In this document: piece by piece, positions 26,054-35,700 of the stretch
Layout: each line of letters starts with the position of its first letter
Numbering within the stretch: the stretch's first letter is position 1
From: UBA4656 sp002405525
GTDB taxonomy: Bacteria; Pseudomonadota; Gammaproteobacteria; Xanthomonadales; Ahniellaceae
Length of the DNA stretch: 64,000 bases
Reading direction: 5' to 3'
NCBI GenBank assembly: GCA_036723735.1
Contig: DAIMGT010000008.1
Location: forward strand, 29,685-93,684
Made by a program: the position numbers and the translations under genes
Notes under the pieces: model-generated
Database searches by the model: none
What the model was told of the DNA's origin: nothing
What the model saw: only the letters and a program-made list of their open reading frames with translations

Positions 26054-27172
26054 ATGAACCCCCGCCTTCTCGGTTTCGCCTCGCTCGCGCTCGCGGGTAC
26101 GCTGGCCCCGGCCCTCGCTCCCTCGGTGGCCGTCGGCGCGGGTGCGCCCGACTTCAGTCGCGTCGACGCCGTGATGCAGCAGGTGGTGGCCACCGTGCCG
26201 CTTCCCGGAGCGAGCCTCATCGTGGTCAAGGACGGGGCTGCGATCTTCGAACAGCACTACGGCAGCTACAGCGCCAACACGCGGCGACCGGTGGCATCGG
26301 TCAGCAAATGGGTGTCCGCGATGGTGATCGGGTCGGTGGTGGACAGTGGTCTGCTGCGCTGGGACTCGACGATCGGCGAGTGGTTCCCGCAGGCGCGCCC
26401 GGACCAGCAGGCGATCACCCTGCGCCAGTTGTTTTCGCACACGGCCGGGTTCAGCGGTGAATCCAATCCCTGCATCACCGACCCCACGACCACACTCGAA
26501 GCCTGTGCGGCGCAGATCCTCGCCATGCCGTTGAGCTACGCGCCGGGCACCTGCTTCGATTATGCCGGCAACAGCATGCAGGTTGCCGGCCGGATGGTCG
26601 AGCTCGCCGCCGGTCAGGCGTGGGACGACTTGTTCATCGCCAGGGTGGTTCAGCCGCTGGGCCTGGTGGCGACCGACTACGCCAACACCAGCCTGCAACC
26701 GGGCTACGTCCGCAACACCAATCCGCGGATCGACGGCGGCGTGCGCTCGCGCGCCAACGAAATCGTGCGAATCGCGCAGGTCTTCGTGCAGCGCGGCCAG
26801 TTCGGTGGCCAGCAGGTGCTGTCCGCGGCCACGGTCGACTTCATGCGAGCCGACCAGACCGGCGGCGTGCCGTATGCGCAGACTCCTGATCCGCTCAGTT
26901 ACGGCTATGGCATCGGCCTATGGCGCAACCGCCTCGACCAGCACGGTACGGCGGTGGTTGGTTCCAGCGCCGGCGCGCTCGGCACCTGGCCGTGGTTCGA
27001 CACCGCGGCCGGCGTGGCGGCGGTCTTCTTCACCCAGGACCGACGCGAACGGATCGAAAGCGCGGCGCGGGCGTTGGTGCGCGAGGTGAACGCCGCGGTG
27101 CTGTTCGGCGATCCGGTGCATGCCGACGGCCTCGAGGGCCAACCGATGCGCGCGGGTTGCGCCGTCCGTTGA
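26054..27172 (+). CDS. secreted serine hydrolase (beta-lactamase/class C PBP-like)
   Basis: 372 residues. A signal peptide (MNPRLLGFASLALAGTLAPALA) precedes a beta-lactamase-type fold. The nucleophile motif SxxK is ASVSKW, the YxN position reads DYAGNS (Tyr kept, Gly where Asn is usual), and the third motif region reads VGSSAGALGTW. The LFSHTAGFSGE block is typical of EstB/D-aminopeptidase-like members. It is likely an esterase or peptidase rather than a true lactamase. The tail has FGDPVHADGLEG, loosely like the C-terminal motif of neighbours. The M28-like gene follows 46 bases downstream. Confidence 0.8.
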   Translation: MNPRLLGFASLALAGTLAPALAPSVAVGAGAPDFSRVDAVMQQVVATVPLPGASLIVVKDGAAIFEQHYGSYSANTRRPVASVSKWVSAMVIGSVVDSGLLRWDSTIGEWFPQARPDQQAITLRQLFSHTAGFSGESNPCITDPTTTLEACAAQILAMPLSYAPGTCFDYAGNSMQVAGRMVELAAGQAWDDLFIARVVQPLGLVATDYANTSLQPGYVRNTNPRIDGGVRSRANEIVRIAQVFVQRGQFGGQQVLSAATVDFMRADQTGGVPYAQTPDPLSYGYGIGLWRNRLDQHGTAVVGSSAGALGTWPWFDTAAGVAAVFFTQDRRERIESAARALVREVNAAVLFGDPVHADGLEGQPMRAGCAVR

Positions 27173-27218
27173 CCCGGATCGAAAGGCACCGCCCATCGGC
27201 CCACAGCACGAGGTCGCG

Positions 27219-28772
27219 ATGAACGTTTCGCAGGACAGCATCCGGCGCCAGATGCGGCGCCGGCTCACCACCGCGCTGGCGCTGGCGGCCAGCTTTCCCG
27301 CATGGTGCGCGCGCGGCTTCGGCGCGGCCCTGCCCGGCGCGGGATCGACAGCAGGCGGCGGGTTCGACGCGTACCTGGGCGCGCTGCCGACCAGCGCCGA
27401 GGTCAACCAATGGATCCAGACCATCGTCGGCTTCGGCATCCGGCGGGTCGGCTATCCGGCCGATCGTCTGACTACCGATTTCGTGGCCGCAACCCTTGCC
27501 GCGATGGGCGTCGACGTGTCGACTCAGGACGTGCCGCTGACGCGCTGGGACACGGTCGAGGGTCAGACCAGCGTCGAGGTGTGCGTCGGCGGTGTGTGCG
27601 CGCAGTACGCGGCGTTTCCGTCCGTGACCAGTCGAATCACGACGACGCTGAACGGCGCGCTGGTCCGCTACGAGAATGCCGACACGCCGGTCACCGGGAG
27701 AGTCGTACTGCTCGACTATCGGATGGCTCGTTTCATTCCCGGGATGCTGCAGGACCGCGCCGACTGGGTCTACGACCCGGACCAGAATCTCAACCAGACC
27801 CGGCATCCGAATTCGCGCCCGCAGACCTCGCCTGCGGCGCAGACGCTGGTTTCGATCCTGCGTCGCAGGCCGCTGGCGGTGATCGCCGCGCTCGACGACT
27901 TTATCGACACGCCGTACATCTATGGTGCGCATTCGGCGGTGCCGTACGACCGCAACATCCCGATCGTATGGGTCAGCCCCTCGTCGCGCCAGGCGATCCT
28001 CGCGCAGTTGCAGGGTGGCAGCGCGATGGCCCGGGTGGACGTGGTGTCCGCTCAGTCGAAGACCAGCTCCCTCAACGTGATCGGTCGGCTGCCGTCCACC
28101 CTCACCGATCAGGTGGTCCTGTTCGGTTCGCATCACGACGCGCCCTTTTTCGGTGCTACCGAGGACGCCGCCGGCACCGCCCTGGTGCTGGCGCAGGCGG
28201 CCTACTGGTCGCGAGTGCCGGCGGCGCAGCGCCCGTTCGAGCTCAGATTTCTGCTGAATGCCGCCCACATGCAGGTCAGCGCCGGTTGCGAGGCCTTCGT
28301 TGCCGCCAACGCGGCGCTGCTGCCACGCATCGTGCTCGACGTGCATCTGGAAACGCCTTGCCAGGAGTTCGACGTCGACGCCAATGGACAACTCGTTGAC
28401 CGAGGGCGCGTCGAGCCGCACTGGATCTACACCAGCCGCAACCCGACCCTGCAGGCCGCGTTGCGCGCAGCGATCGAAGCCGAGGACTATCGACGCACGA
28501 TCCTGGTCCCGCCCGAGGCGTTCAGCGACGGACCGCCCAGCGATGCCAAGGCGCTCTGGCGGGCGGGCGTGCCGGTGATGGCACACATCTCGAACCCGGT
28601 CTATTACCTGAGTATCGCCGACACCCTGGACAAGGTGAACCTGCCGAGCCTGGAGCAGGTCACGCGCTACGTCGCGCGCACCGTCTGGGCGTTGCAGGGC
28701 ATGACTGCGGACCAGATGCGCGCAGGCATCGATCGCATGTTCGACGACGGCTTCGAAGCTGAAACCGGATAG
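27219..28772 (+). CDS. secreted M28-like peptidase with changed metal-ligand sites
   Basis: 517 residues with a signal-like N-terminus (RRRLTTALALAASFPAWCA). The M28 aminopeptidase region begins at FGSHHDAPFFGATEDAAGTAL, with the His and the bridging Asp of the zinc site. The usual catalytic Glu-Glu stretch is replaced by FLLNAAHMQVSAGCEAF, and where families have H-T-x-x-D-T this has L-S-I-A-D-T, so the last zinc His is missing. It may be inactive or bind metal differently. The C-terminus RMFDDGFEAETG matches a shared tail motif. The start at 27219 has only a weak site. Confidence 0.72.
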   Translation: MNVSQDSIRRQMRRRLTTALALAASFPAWCARGFGAALPGAGSTAGGGFDAYLGALPTSAEVNQWIQTIVGFGIRRVGYPADRLTTDFVAATLAAMGVDVSTQDVPLTRWDTVEGQTSVEVCVGGVCAQYAAFPSVTSRITTTLNGALVRYENADTPVTGRVVLLDYRMARFIPGMLQDRADWVYDPDQNLNQTRHPNSRPQTSPAAQTLVSILRRRPLAVIAALDDFIDTPYIYGAHSAVPYDRNIPIVWVSPSSRQAILAQLQGGSAMARVDVVSAQSKTSSLNVIGRLPSTLTDQVVLFGSHHDAPFFGATEDAAGTALVLAQAAYWSRVPAAQRPFELRFLLNAAHMQVSAGCEAFVAANAALLPRIVLDVHLETPCQEFDVDANGQLVDRGRVEPHWIYTSRNPTLQAALRAAIEAEDYRRTILVPPEAFSDGPPSDAKALWRAGVPVMAHISNPVYYLSIADTLDKVNLPSLEQVTRYVARTVWALQGMTADQMRAGIDRMFDDGFEAETG

Positions 28773-28981
28773 GGGGGTGCCGAGAAACACCCCGCGTACG
28801 CGCGGCAAGGACGCCGTCCCCGCGAATCCGTCGCACAAGCGATCGGTCCGGCGTGAGCGAGCCTTGGCATGCGTCGCGCTCGCGACGTCCGACAAACACC
28901 GGAGGGTGCTTTGCCGGCGTGCTGCGGGCGAATCTTCGAGGCCTGTTCGCGGGCGTGCGATAGACCGCGACTTGCGGCCGC

Positions 28982-29260
28982 TCAGGCCGCGTCGGTGTTG
29001 CGGAAAGACCGCCGAAAGGCCGGTGCAGGCCGCGCTTGCGCGATCCGCCGCCGGCGGGCCACCCGGCGTGCCGCGACGATGGCCGGCAGGGGCGCCAGCA
29101 GCAGCGCACTCGCGACGAGCCACCGCTGCTGCGGCGGAAGCGCCGTCAGCCAATGCTCGAGCACCAAGGGCATCGCGGTGATGAACTGAACCGCGAAGCC
29201 GACCGTCGCGAGCGTGAGGCCGACGGCGAGCAGGGCGATGGGGGCTCGGAAACTCGACAT
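28982..29260 (-). CDS. small two-helix membrane protein
   Basis: 92 residues. Two hydrophobic helices (about residues 6-28 and 47-64) flank a short loop with EHWLTALPPQQRW; the tail is strongly basic (RRVARRRRIAQARP) and should stay in the cytoplasm. No family recognised. The ATG is preceded by a weak site. Codon use matches neighbours. It is isolated on this strand between two secreted-protein genes. Confidence 0.55.
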   Translation of the reverse strand: MSSFRAPIALLAVGLTLATVGFAVQFITAMPLVLEHWLTALPPQQRWLVASALLLAPLPAIVAARRVARRRRIAQARPAPAFRRSFRNTDAA

Positions 29261-29644
29261 ACACCGAGACTAGCTTCGATGCCGGCCACCGGCAAGAGGT
29301 CGAGCCGTTCCGCCGGGCGGGTGCGAACCGACCCGATCCCGAAGCGTGCAGGCGGGAATCTTCGGGAACGGCGGGGACGGTCGGAAAATCGGTCTGACGG
29401 CTACACCAGCGCCCGGCATCCCGAGTATCGCTGATCCATGTCGGCATCGAAGGGCAGCACCTCGAGCCGATACTCGCGAGCGGGTCGGCGAGCCGGCAAC
29501 GACGGGGGAGAGTGAGTGCACCGGCACCCGACCCACGGCGGACGGGACGGAAAACAGTTGGGTCGTGCTCGTCGCCCTTGACCCGGAAATGCGCTGGGCG
29601 TGGCAGCCTCGACTGGCTGAGGGTCCGCCAACCTTGGATCTGCC
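29261..29644. other. intergenic region
   Basis: 384 bases between the small membrane protein and the propeller/cytochrome gene. No motif-bearing frame, repeat or clear terminator was seen. Confidence 0.35.
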
Positions 29645-31057
29645 ATGAATGCGACGCTGCTCCGCCAGTGGGCGATCGTTGCGGTCGTGGTGTCCTCCGT
29701 GTCTTTTCCGGCTGCCGCCCAGAACTTCGTCCACTTCGAGAGTCCGCATGTCCATCCGGTGGCAATGACCCCGGACGGTTCCCGATTGCTCGCCGTGAAC
29801 ACCGCCGCTGGTCGGCTGGAGGTGTTCGACGTGACCGGTGCGTCGCACTACCTGGTTCGCGCGGGCTCGATCCCGGTCGGGGTCGAACCGGTGACGGTGC
29901 GCACGCGCTCGAACACCGAGGCGTGGGTGGTCAACCAGATCAGCGACTCCGTGAGCGTGGTCGACCTGGCGAGCCTCAGGGTCGTGGCAACGCTGCTCAC
30001 CGGCGACGAGCCGTCCGACGTGGTTTTCGCCGGAACGCCGCAGCGGGCCTTCGTGTCCGTCTCGCAGTTGAACCGGATCGAGGTGTTCCAGCCGACAAGC
30101 CTGGCCACGCCACCGTCCCTGGTGGCGATCGCGGGCGAGAAACCCCGCGCTCTGGCCACCGACGGCGTACGGGTCTATGCCGCGATCTTCGAGAGCGGCA
30201 ACGAAACGACGATTCTGCCGACGAGCAAGGTCTCTTCGACCGCCAGCCCCTACGCGGGCGCTCCCAATCCGCCGCCGAACGCAGGTTCTGCTTTTTCGCC
30301 GGCGATCCGGCCCGGATTGCCGGCCGCCCCGCCCGTGTCCCTGATCGTCCGCAAGGACTCTGCCGGGCGCTGGCGCGACGACAACAACATCGATTGGTCG
30401 GCCGCGGTGACTTGGGATCTGCTGGGCCACCAAATGGCGGTGGTCAACGCGTCGACCCTTGGCGTGCAGTATGCGAAGCGTCTGATGACGGTCCCGATGG
30501 CGGTCACGACGCTGGCCGACGGCCGGGTGCTGGCGGTGGGCACCGAGCTGCTGAACCACGTCCGTTTCGAGCCCAACCTGAAGAGTGTCTTCGTGCGCGT
30601 GCGGGACGCTCTGTTGCCGGCCGGCGGGACCACGGCCACCGCGACCTTCGACCTGAATCCGCACCTCGACTACACCCAACGCACGGTGGCACCGGCGATC
30701 CGTGCACTGTCCGTTGGCGACCCGCGCGCCGTGGCCGTGTCGACGGACGGCTCCCGCGCCTTCGTGGCAGGGCTCGGTTCGAACAGCGTCGCCGCGTTCA
30801 ATCCCGCCACCGGCGCGCGACTGGCGACCCGCGATGTCGGCGCGGGGCCGACGGGCCTCGCGCTCGATGGCACGCGCAACCTGCTCTACGTTCTCGACCG
30901 TTTCGATGCCACGGTGACCGTTCTGGATACGGAGTCGCTGCAGCAACGGGGGCGAGTGAGCTTTTTCGACCCGACGCCTGCCGTGGTCCGCGACGGCCGG
31001 CCCTTCCTGTACAACACCCGCATGGCGTCCGGCCTCGGGGCAGGCCGCCTGCGGTAG
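29645..31057 (+). CDS. YncE-like beta-propeller half of a frameshifted cytochrome protein
   Basis: 470 residues as read. Signal peptide MNATLLRQWAIVAVVVSSVSFPAAAQ. Repeated beta-propeller blades follow (VHPVAMTPDGSRLLAVNTA, AWVVNQISDSVSVVDLAS, DPRAVAVSTDGSRAFVAGLG). The frame then ends at a TAG just where a heme motif should begin: in the next frame the sequence reads GLGQAACGSCHIDARMDQ. Removing one G from the GGGG at 31037-31040 fuses this to the downstream cytochrome half (about 855 residues in all). It is probably one periplasmic electron-transfer or peroxidase-like protein, either broken in this strain or misassembled here. Confidence 0.8.
   Translation: MNATLLRQWAIVAVVVSSVSFPAAAQNFVHFESPHVHPVAMTPDGSRLLAVNTAAGRLEVFDVTGASHYLVRAGSIPVGVEPVTVRTRSNTEAWVVNQISDSVSVVDLASLRVVATLLTGDEPSDVVFAGTPQRAFVSVSQLNRIEVFQPTSLATPPSLVAIAGEKPRALATDGVRVYAAIFESGNETTILPTSKVSSTASPYAGAPNPPPNAGSAFSPAIRPGLPAAPPVSLIVRKDSAGRWRDDNNIDWSAAVTWDLLGHQMAVVNASTLGVQYAKRLMTVPMAVTTLADGRVLAVGTELLNHVRFEPNLKSVFVRVRDALLPAGGTTATATFDLNPHLDYTQRTVAPAIRALSVGDPRAVAVSTDGSRAFVAGLGSNSVAAFNPATGARLATRDVGAGPTGLALDGTRNLLYVLDRFDATVTVLDTESLQQRGRVSFFDPTPAVVRDGRPFLYNTRMASGLGAGRLR
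31037..31040 (+). other. frameshift site (GGGG) between the propeller and cytochrome halves
   Basis: Three G instead of four would keep the YNTRMASGLG frame running into QAACGSCHID. The stop codon at 31055 lies inside the CxxCH motif of the other frame (31050-31064). Confidence 0.8.
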
Positions 31058-31076
31058 TTGCCACATCGATGCGCGC

Positions 31077-32213
31077 ATGGACCAGCTGGCATGGGACCTC
31101 GGGGACCCGGCAGGGACGATGCAGCTCTTCGACCAGGCCTGCAACGGCGCTCTGCAGCCCGGAAGCGGTCAATGCCGTGACTTCCATCCGATGAAGGGAC
31201 CGATGCTGACGCAGACGCTGGTCGGCCTTTCCGGAGAGCAGCCGTTCCACTGGCGCGGCGATCGCGCGACCCTCGGACACTTCGCCGGCACCACGTCCGT
31301 GCTGCAAGGTGCCGACGCCGCCTTTACCGCGGCACAGATGCAGCGACTCCAGGCCTATCTCGCCACAATCTCCTTTCCGCCGAACCCGAGTCGCAACCTC
31401 GACGGATCGCTGCGGGCGAGCGTTGCCGGGGGGAGCCCGGTTGCCGGGCAGACGCTCTACATGACGGGCAATCTTGCCGGGGGGCAGTGCGTCACCTGTC
31501 ACGCGCTCCCGAACGGCGGCGGATCGTCGGTGATCAGTGCCAATCTCCTGCTGACTACCCAGGACATGAACATCCCCCAACTGCGCAACATGCACGAGAA
31601 GGACGGATTCGACAGTGCCACGTCGGCGACCAACCGGCGCGGCTTCGGATTTGCGCATGACGGGGCTCACCCGACCTTGATCGATTTCTTCCGCCTTCCG
31701 GTCTTCCGCTTCGCGTCCGGCGCGACCGGCGACCAGCAGCGCCGCGACGTCAGCGCGTTTGTGCTCAGCTTCGAGAATGGAACCCACGCCTCGGTCGGAG
31801 CCCAGGCGACGCTGGGGGGCTCGGCCTCGACCGGGACGGCCCGCCGCAGCCAACTCGTCACCATCGCCAATGCAGGCAGTGCACAGCTGATCGCCAAGGT
31901 CGTGGTTTCGGGCGTGGAGCGCGGTTACCTGTACCAGTCGGCGACCGGCTCATTCCTGACCGACCTGAGCGGACAGACGGAGACCCTCGCAGGTCTCGAG
32001 GCGCTTGCGGATGCCGGAATGGCGGTGACGTACACGCTGCTTCCGAACGGAACCGGGAGGCGTGCCATCGATCGCGATGGCGATGGTGTGCTCGATGGCG
32101 ACGAGCGCGGGGCGGGCACCAATCCCGATGATCCGTCGAGCTACCCGGGCGCATGCCCGACCGGTTGCGAGAACATCTTCGGCGACAGCTTCGAGCCCGC
32201 GCAGGCACCCTGA
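31077..32213 (+). CDS. di-heme cytochrome c (CcP/MauG-like) half of the frameshifted protein
   Basis: 378 residues from the first ATG, but coding clearly starts earlier in this frame, with CGSCH at 31050-31064. The second heme site is QCVTCHALP at 31488-31502. RNMHEKDGFDS and the alternating aromatic region fit the cytochrome c peroxidase/MauG group. Near the C-terminus a calcium-loop sequence DRDGDGVLDGDERGAGTNPDD precedes a Cys-bounded tail ending ENIFGDSFEPAQAP, matching the shared C-terminal motif. With the upstream propeller it would make one exported protein. Confidence 0.8.
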   Translation: MDQLAWDLGDPAGTMQLFDQACNGALQPGSGQCRDFHPMKGPMLTQTLVGLSGEQPFHWRGDRATLGHFAGTTSVLQGADAAFTAAQMQRLQAYLATISFPPNPSRNLDGSLRASVAGGSPVAGQTLYMTGNLAGGQCVTCHALPNGGGSSVISANLLLTTQDMNIPQLRNMHEKDGFDSATSATNRRGFGFAHDGAHPTLIDFFRLPVFRFASGATGDQQRRDVSAFVLSFENGTHASVGAQATLGGSASTGTARRSQLVTIANAGSAQLIAKVVVSGVERGYLYQSATGSFLTDLSGQTETLAGLEALADAGMAVTYTLLPNGTGRRAIDRDGDGVLDGDERGAGTNPDDPSSYPGACPTGCENIFGDSFEPAQAP

Positions 32214-32773
32214 TTCCGGGGATGGCTTGAGCGACTCAACCGCCCCGGCAGTTCCGGAGGCCATCCGGTCTGCGTCACGCAGACTTCGGCAGCCAGACCT
32301 GTCGCCGACGGCCCGCTGCTTCCGCTGGCGGGACATTGCCGATCGGGTCCGGCAGTCGCTCGTGGCTCGACCGACCCAACCCGACAAGCGCGGCCAGTGG
32401 GACGCCCTGCGGGCTGCTGCAGGAGCGCCGATGGATCACCTGGGCCTGCACCGGCCGTCGATCCTCTCGACCCACGCGCTGTCGCAGGAGTCCCCCCGGC
32501 TTCAGGAGGCGGAGCATCCGGAGATCTCGGGGCGGTCCAGACCACCCTGCACGTGGCTCCATGACGGCGGTCCCGACATCCGCGCATTCGGGATGGACGG
32601 CGGCTGGGCTGCGCTTTCCCGTGCAAGTCGGCCTTGAACGCACACTGCCCTGCAGCATGTCCCGTTTCGGCCCGCATCCGGCCATGATTCCGCCATGGAT
32701 GCCCGCAGGTGGTCAGACGCATTCGTTAGTCTGGCGTGGACGCGCAATCCCGCCGCCGCCGCCGCGAGTCCCC
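32214..32773. other. intergenic region, possibly holding decayed coding sequence
   Basis: 560 bases. Open frames exist on both strands, but none has a convincing ribosome binding site or family match. A minus-strand frame contains LRLLKPGG, which superficially recalls a methyltransferase strand; I do not trust it. The alpha-2-macroglobulin frame is open through this region but its real start lies at 32774. Confidence 0.35.
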
Positions 32774-35700
32774 ATGAGTACCTCGGACGAAACCGTCCCG
32801 TCGTCGTCCCCGGAGCCGCAGCCTGCGCCGGTTCCGTCGCCCAGCGCTGCGACATCCGGGCAGCCGTTCGCGGCGCGTGTTCTCGGCGAATGGAGGCCGC
32901 CGGCCTGGATCGGGCAGGCCGTCGCCTGGTTCCGGGCCCGGCCGGATGTTCGGCTGGGTGGGCCGCTGGTGGTGTTCGCCCTGGCAGCGCTCGTGACCTG
33001 GTGGTTCACCCGCGAGGTGCCGCCGCTGCCCGACGCCATCCACGTGCGCGTCGAAGCGCCGGCGCGCAGCGACTACAGCGTCAGCCCGGTCGGTGTCGCG
33101 CCGCTGCGCTTGCGCTTTTCCGCCCCGGTGGCCGCCCTCGATCGCATCGGTACCGACGCGGGAACCGCCGCACGGGTCGAGGGTCTGCGGCTGGTGCCGG
33201 ATCTCGCCGGGCGCTGGGCTTTCGAGGACGAGCAGACCCTCGCCTTCCAGCCGGCCGAGGATTGGCCGGTCGGGGAGTCCTTCGAGGTGAGCATCGACCC
33301 GGCAAGGGCCATCGCTTCGGGCCGCGTGCTCGCTCAGACCCGCTGGGCGTTCGAATCCGCCGCATTCAGCGCCGAGATTGCGACCTCCGAGTTCTACCAG
33401 GACCCGGAAAACGTCAACCTCAAGCGCGCGGTCTGGTCGGTCCGGTTCTCGCACCCGGTCGACGGTGCTGCCTTGCGCGCGCGGCTTGCCATCGCCGCCG
33501 GCGACGGTGCCCTGCGCTCGACGCCGCCCCCTGAGTTCGACCTGCGGCTGGCCGAGGATGGACTCACTGCCTGGGTGCAGACGGCGCCGTTGGTGGTGCC
33601 GGAGAACGGCGGCCACATTGTTCTGAAGCTTGCCGAGGGCGCGAAAAGCCGCCTGCCGGGCCCCGGCCGTGCCTCGGAGGGCGCGAGTGTGGTCCAACTG
33701 CCTTCGCGCTACAGCGTGCGCCTCGATGGCGTCGACAGCATGGTCGTCGACGATGAGAACGGCGAGCCGAAGCAGTTGCTGGTGCTGCAGTTCAACGACA
33801 CGCTCAAGGACCGCGACGTCGCCGCGCAGGCCAGACTCTGGCTGTTGCCGGAAGGCTTCGTGCCGAGCCCGTCGCGCCTTGCCGATCCGGAGAGCGAGTA
33901 CCAGCGCCAGTTGCCCTATTCGTGGTCCGAAGGCGAGGTGGATGCCGCGACGCTCGAGGCCGCCACGCGTTTGCGCTTCGAACTGCTGCCCGGTGAACGC
34001 GAGTGGGCCTCCACGATCACCTTGCGCTATCAGGCGCCCCCCGAGCGTCGCCTCTGGCTCGAGTTGCCCAAGGGGCTCAGGAGTTTCGGCGGCTTCCTGC
34101 TGGGCGACCCGCAGCATCGCCTGCTGGAGGTGCCTGACTATCCCCGCCTTCTGCGGTTCGTGGGAGATGGCGCGCTGCTGTCGTTGCGCGGCGAGCGCCG
34201 CGTGAGCATCGCTGCGCGCAACACGCCGGACGTGCGGCTCGAGATCGGGCGCGTGCTGCCCGAGCAACTGCAAATGCTGGTGGCCAACAACGACGGCAAG
34301 TTGCAGAACCCCTCGCTGTGGCGCGTCGACGAGGACATGCTGGTCGAGCGTTTCGAGGAAACTCTGGCCATCCCGACCGGCGATCCGGCCAAGGCGCACT
34401 ATCGTGGCGTCGACCTCGGCGCGTACTTCAACGCCGACCAACGCGGCGTTTTCCTGCTGTCGCTGCGCTCGATGCGCCCCGACGAGGCCGCGCTGTCCAG
34501 CCGCGAACGTCTCGACCGCAACGTGGGTGAGGCGGTGGACACGCGCCTGGTGGTGCTCACCGACCTCGGCGTGCTGGCCAAGACCGAAATCGATGGCCGT
34601 CGCAAGGTCTTCGTACAGCGGCTTTCCGACGGCACTCCGGCGTCTGGTGCGCTGGTCTCGGTGGTGGGCCGCAACGGGCAGGTGGTCGCGGATGCGTCGA
34701 GCGATGTCGATGGCGTCGCGTCGCTGCCGCCATTCGACGCCTTCCTGCGCGAGCGCACGCCGGTGCTGCTGCGGGTCACGCTCGGGGACGACATGAGCTT
34801 CCTGCCGGTCGGCGACTGGTCGCGGCGACTCGACACCTCGCGCTTCGACGTCGGTGGCGAAGTGAACATGCTCGATCCGGGCACGCTCAAGGCGGTGCTG
34901 TTCTCCGACCGCGGCCTCTATCGCCCTGGCGAGACCGTTCATCTCGGCGTGATCCTGCGCGCGCAGGACTGGGCGCGGACGCCGCTGGGCGCGCCGTTTG
35001 AACTCGACATCCTCGATCCGGCCGGCAACCTCGCCGCGCGAGAAACCATCCGCTTCGGAGCCGCCGGCTTCGAGGGGCACGACTTCACGCCGCCGGAGAG
35101 CGGCCCCTCGGGCACCTGGATGGCGCAGTTGTTCCTCAAGGGCTCGCGCGACGACGACCGCCGCCTGGTGGGCAGCACCAACGTGCAGGTGCGCGAATTC
35201 CGGCCGGACACGCTGCGCGTCAAGACCGCGCTCTCGACCCAGGCCGAGCGCGGCTGGGTAGCCCCCGATGCGCTCAGGGCACTGGTCGACGTGGAAAACC
35301 TTTTCGGTACCCCGGCGCAGGACCGGCGCGTGACCGCGCAGCTGCGGCTGACGCCCAGTGTGCTGCCAGACTTCGCCCAGCACCCGGGCTTCCGGTTCTT
35401 GGACCCGCGCCAGGCGCTCGAGGGCGTGCAGCAGGAACTCGAGGACGCCCGCACGGATGCCGAAGGTCGCGCTGAATTCGACCTCGGGCTCGGCCAGTAT
35501 GAGCGTGCCGTCTACCGTCTCGACCTGCTGGTGCGGGCCTACGAGCCCGGCAGCGGCCGGGGCGTGGCGTCGACCTTGCGCGCCCTGGTGTCCGACCAGC
35601 CGTGGCTGGTGGGCATCAGGGCGCCCGAGTCGCTGGGCTACGTGAACCGCGGGTCGCGCGTGGCGGCCGAGATGCTGGTGATCGGTCCCGATGGCGCGCC

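Noticed and set aside
27030..29765. Long minus-strand frame (911 codons) across the M28-like gene
   Set aside because: Low-complexity composition and no domain; the plus-strand gene has clear homology.
32275..32685. Minus-strand frame with LRLLKPGGLL, recalling a methyltransferase strand
   Set aside because: No SAM-binding motif I precedes it and there is no plausible start; probably chance.
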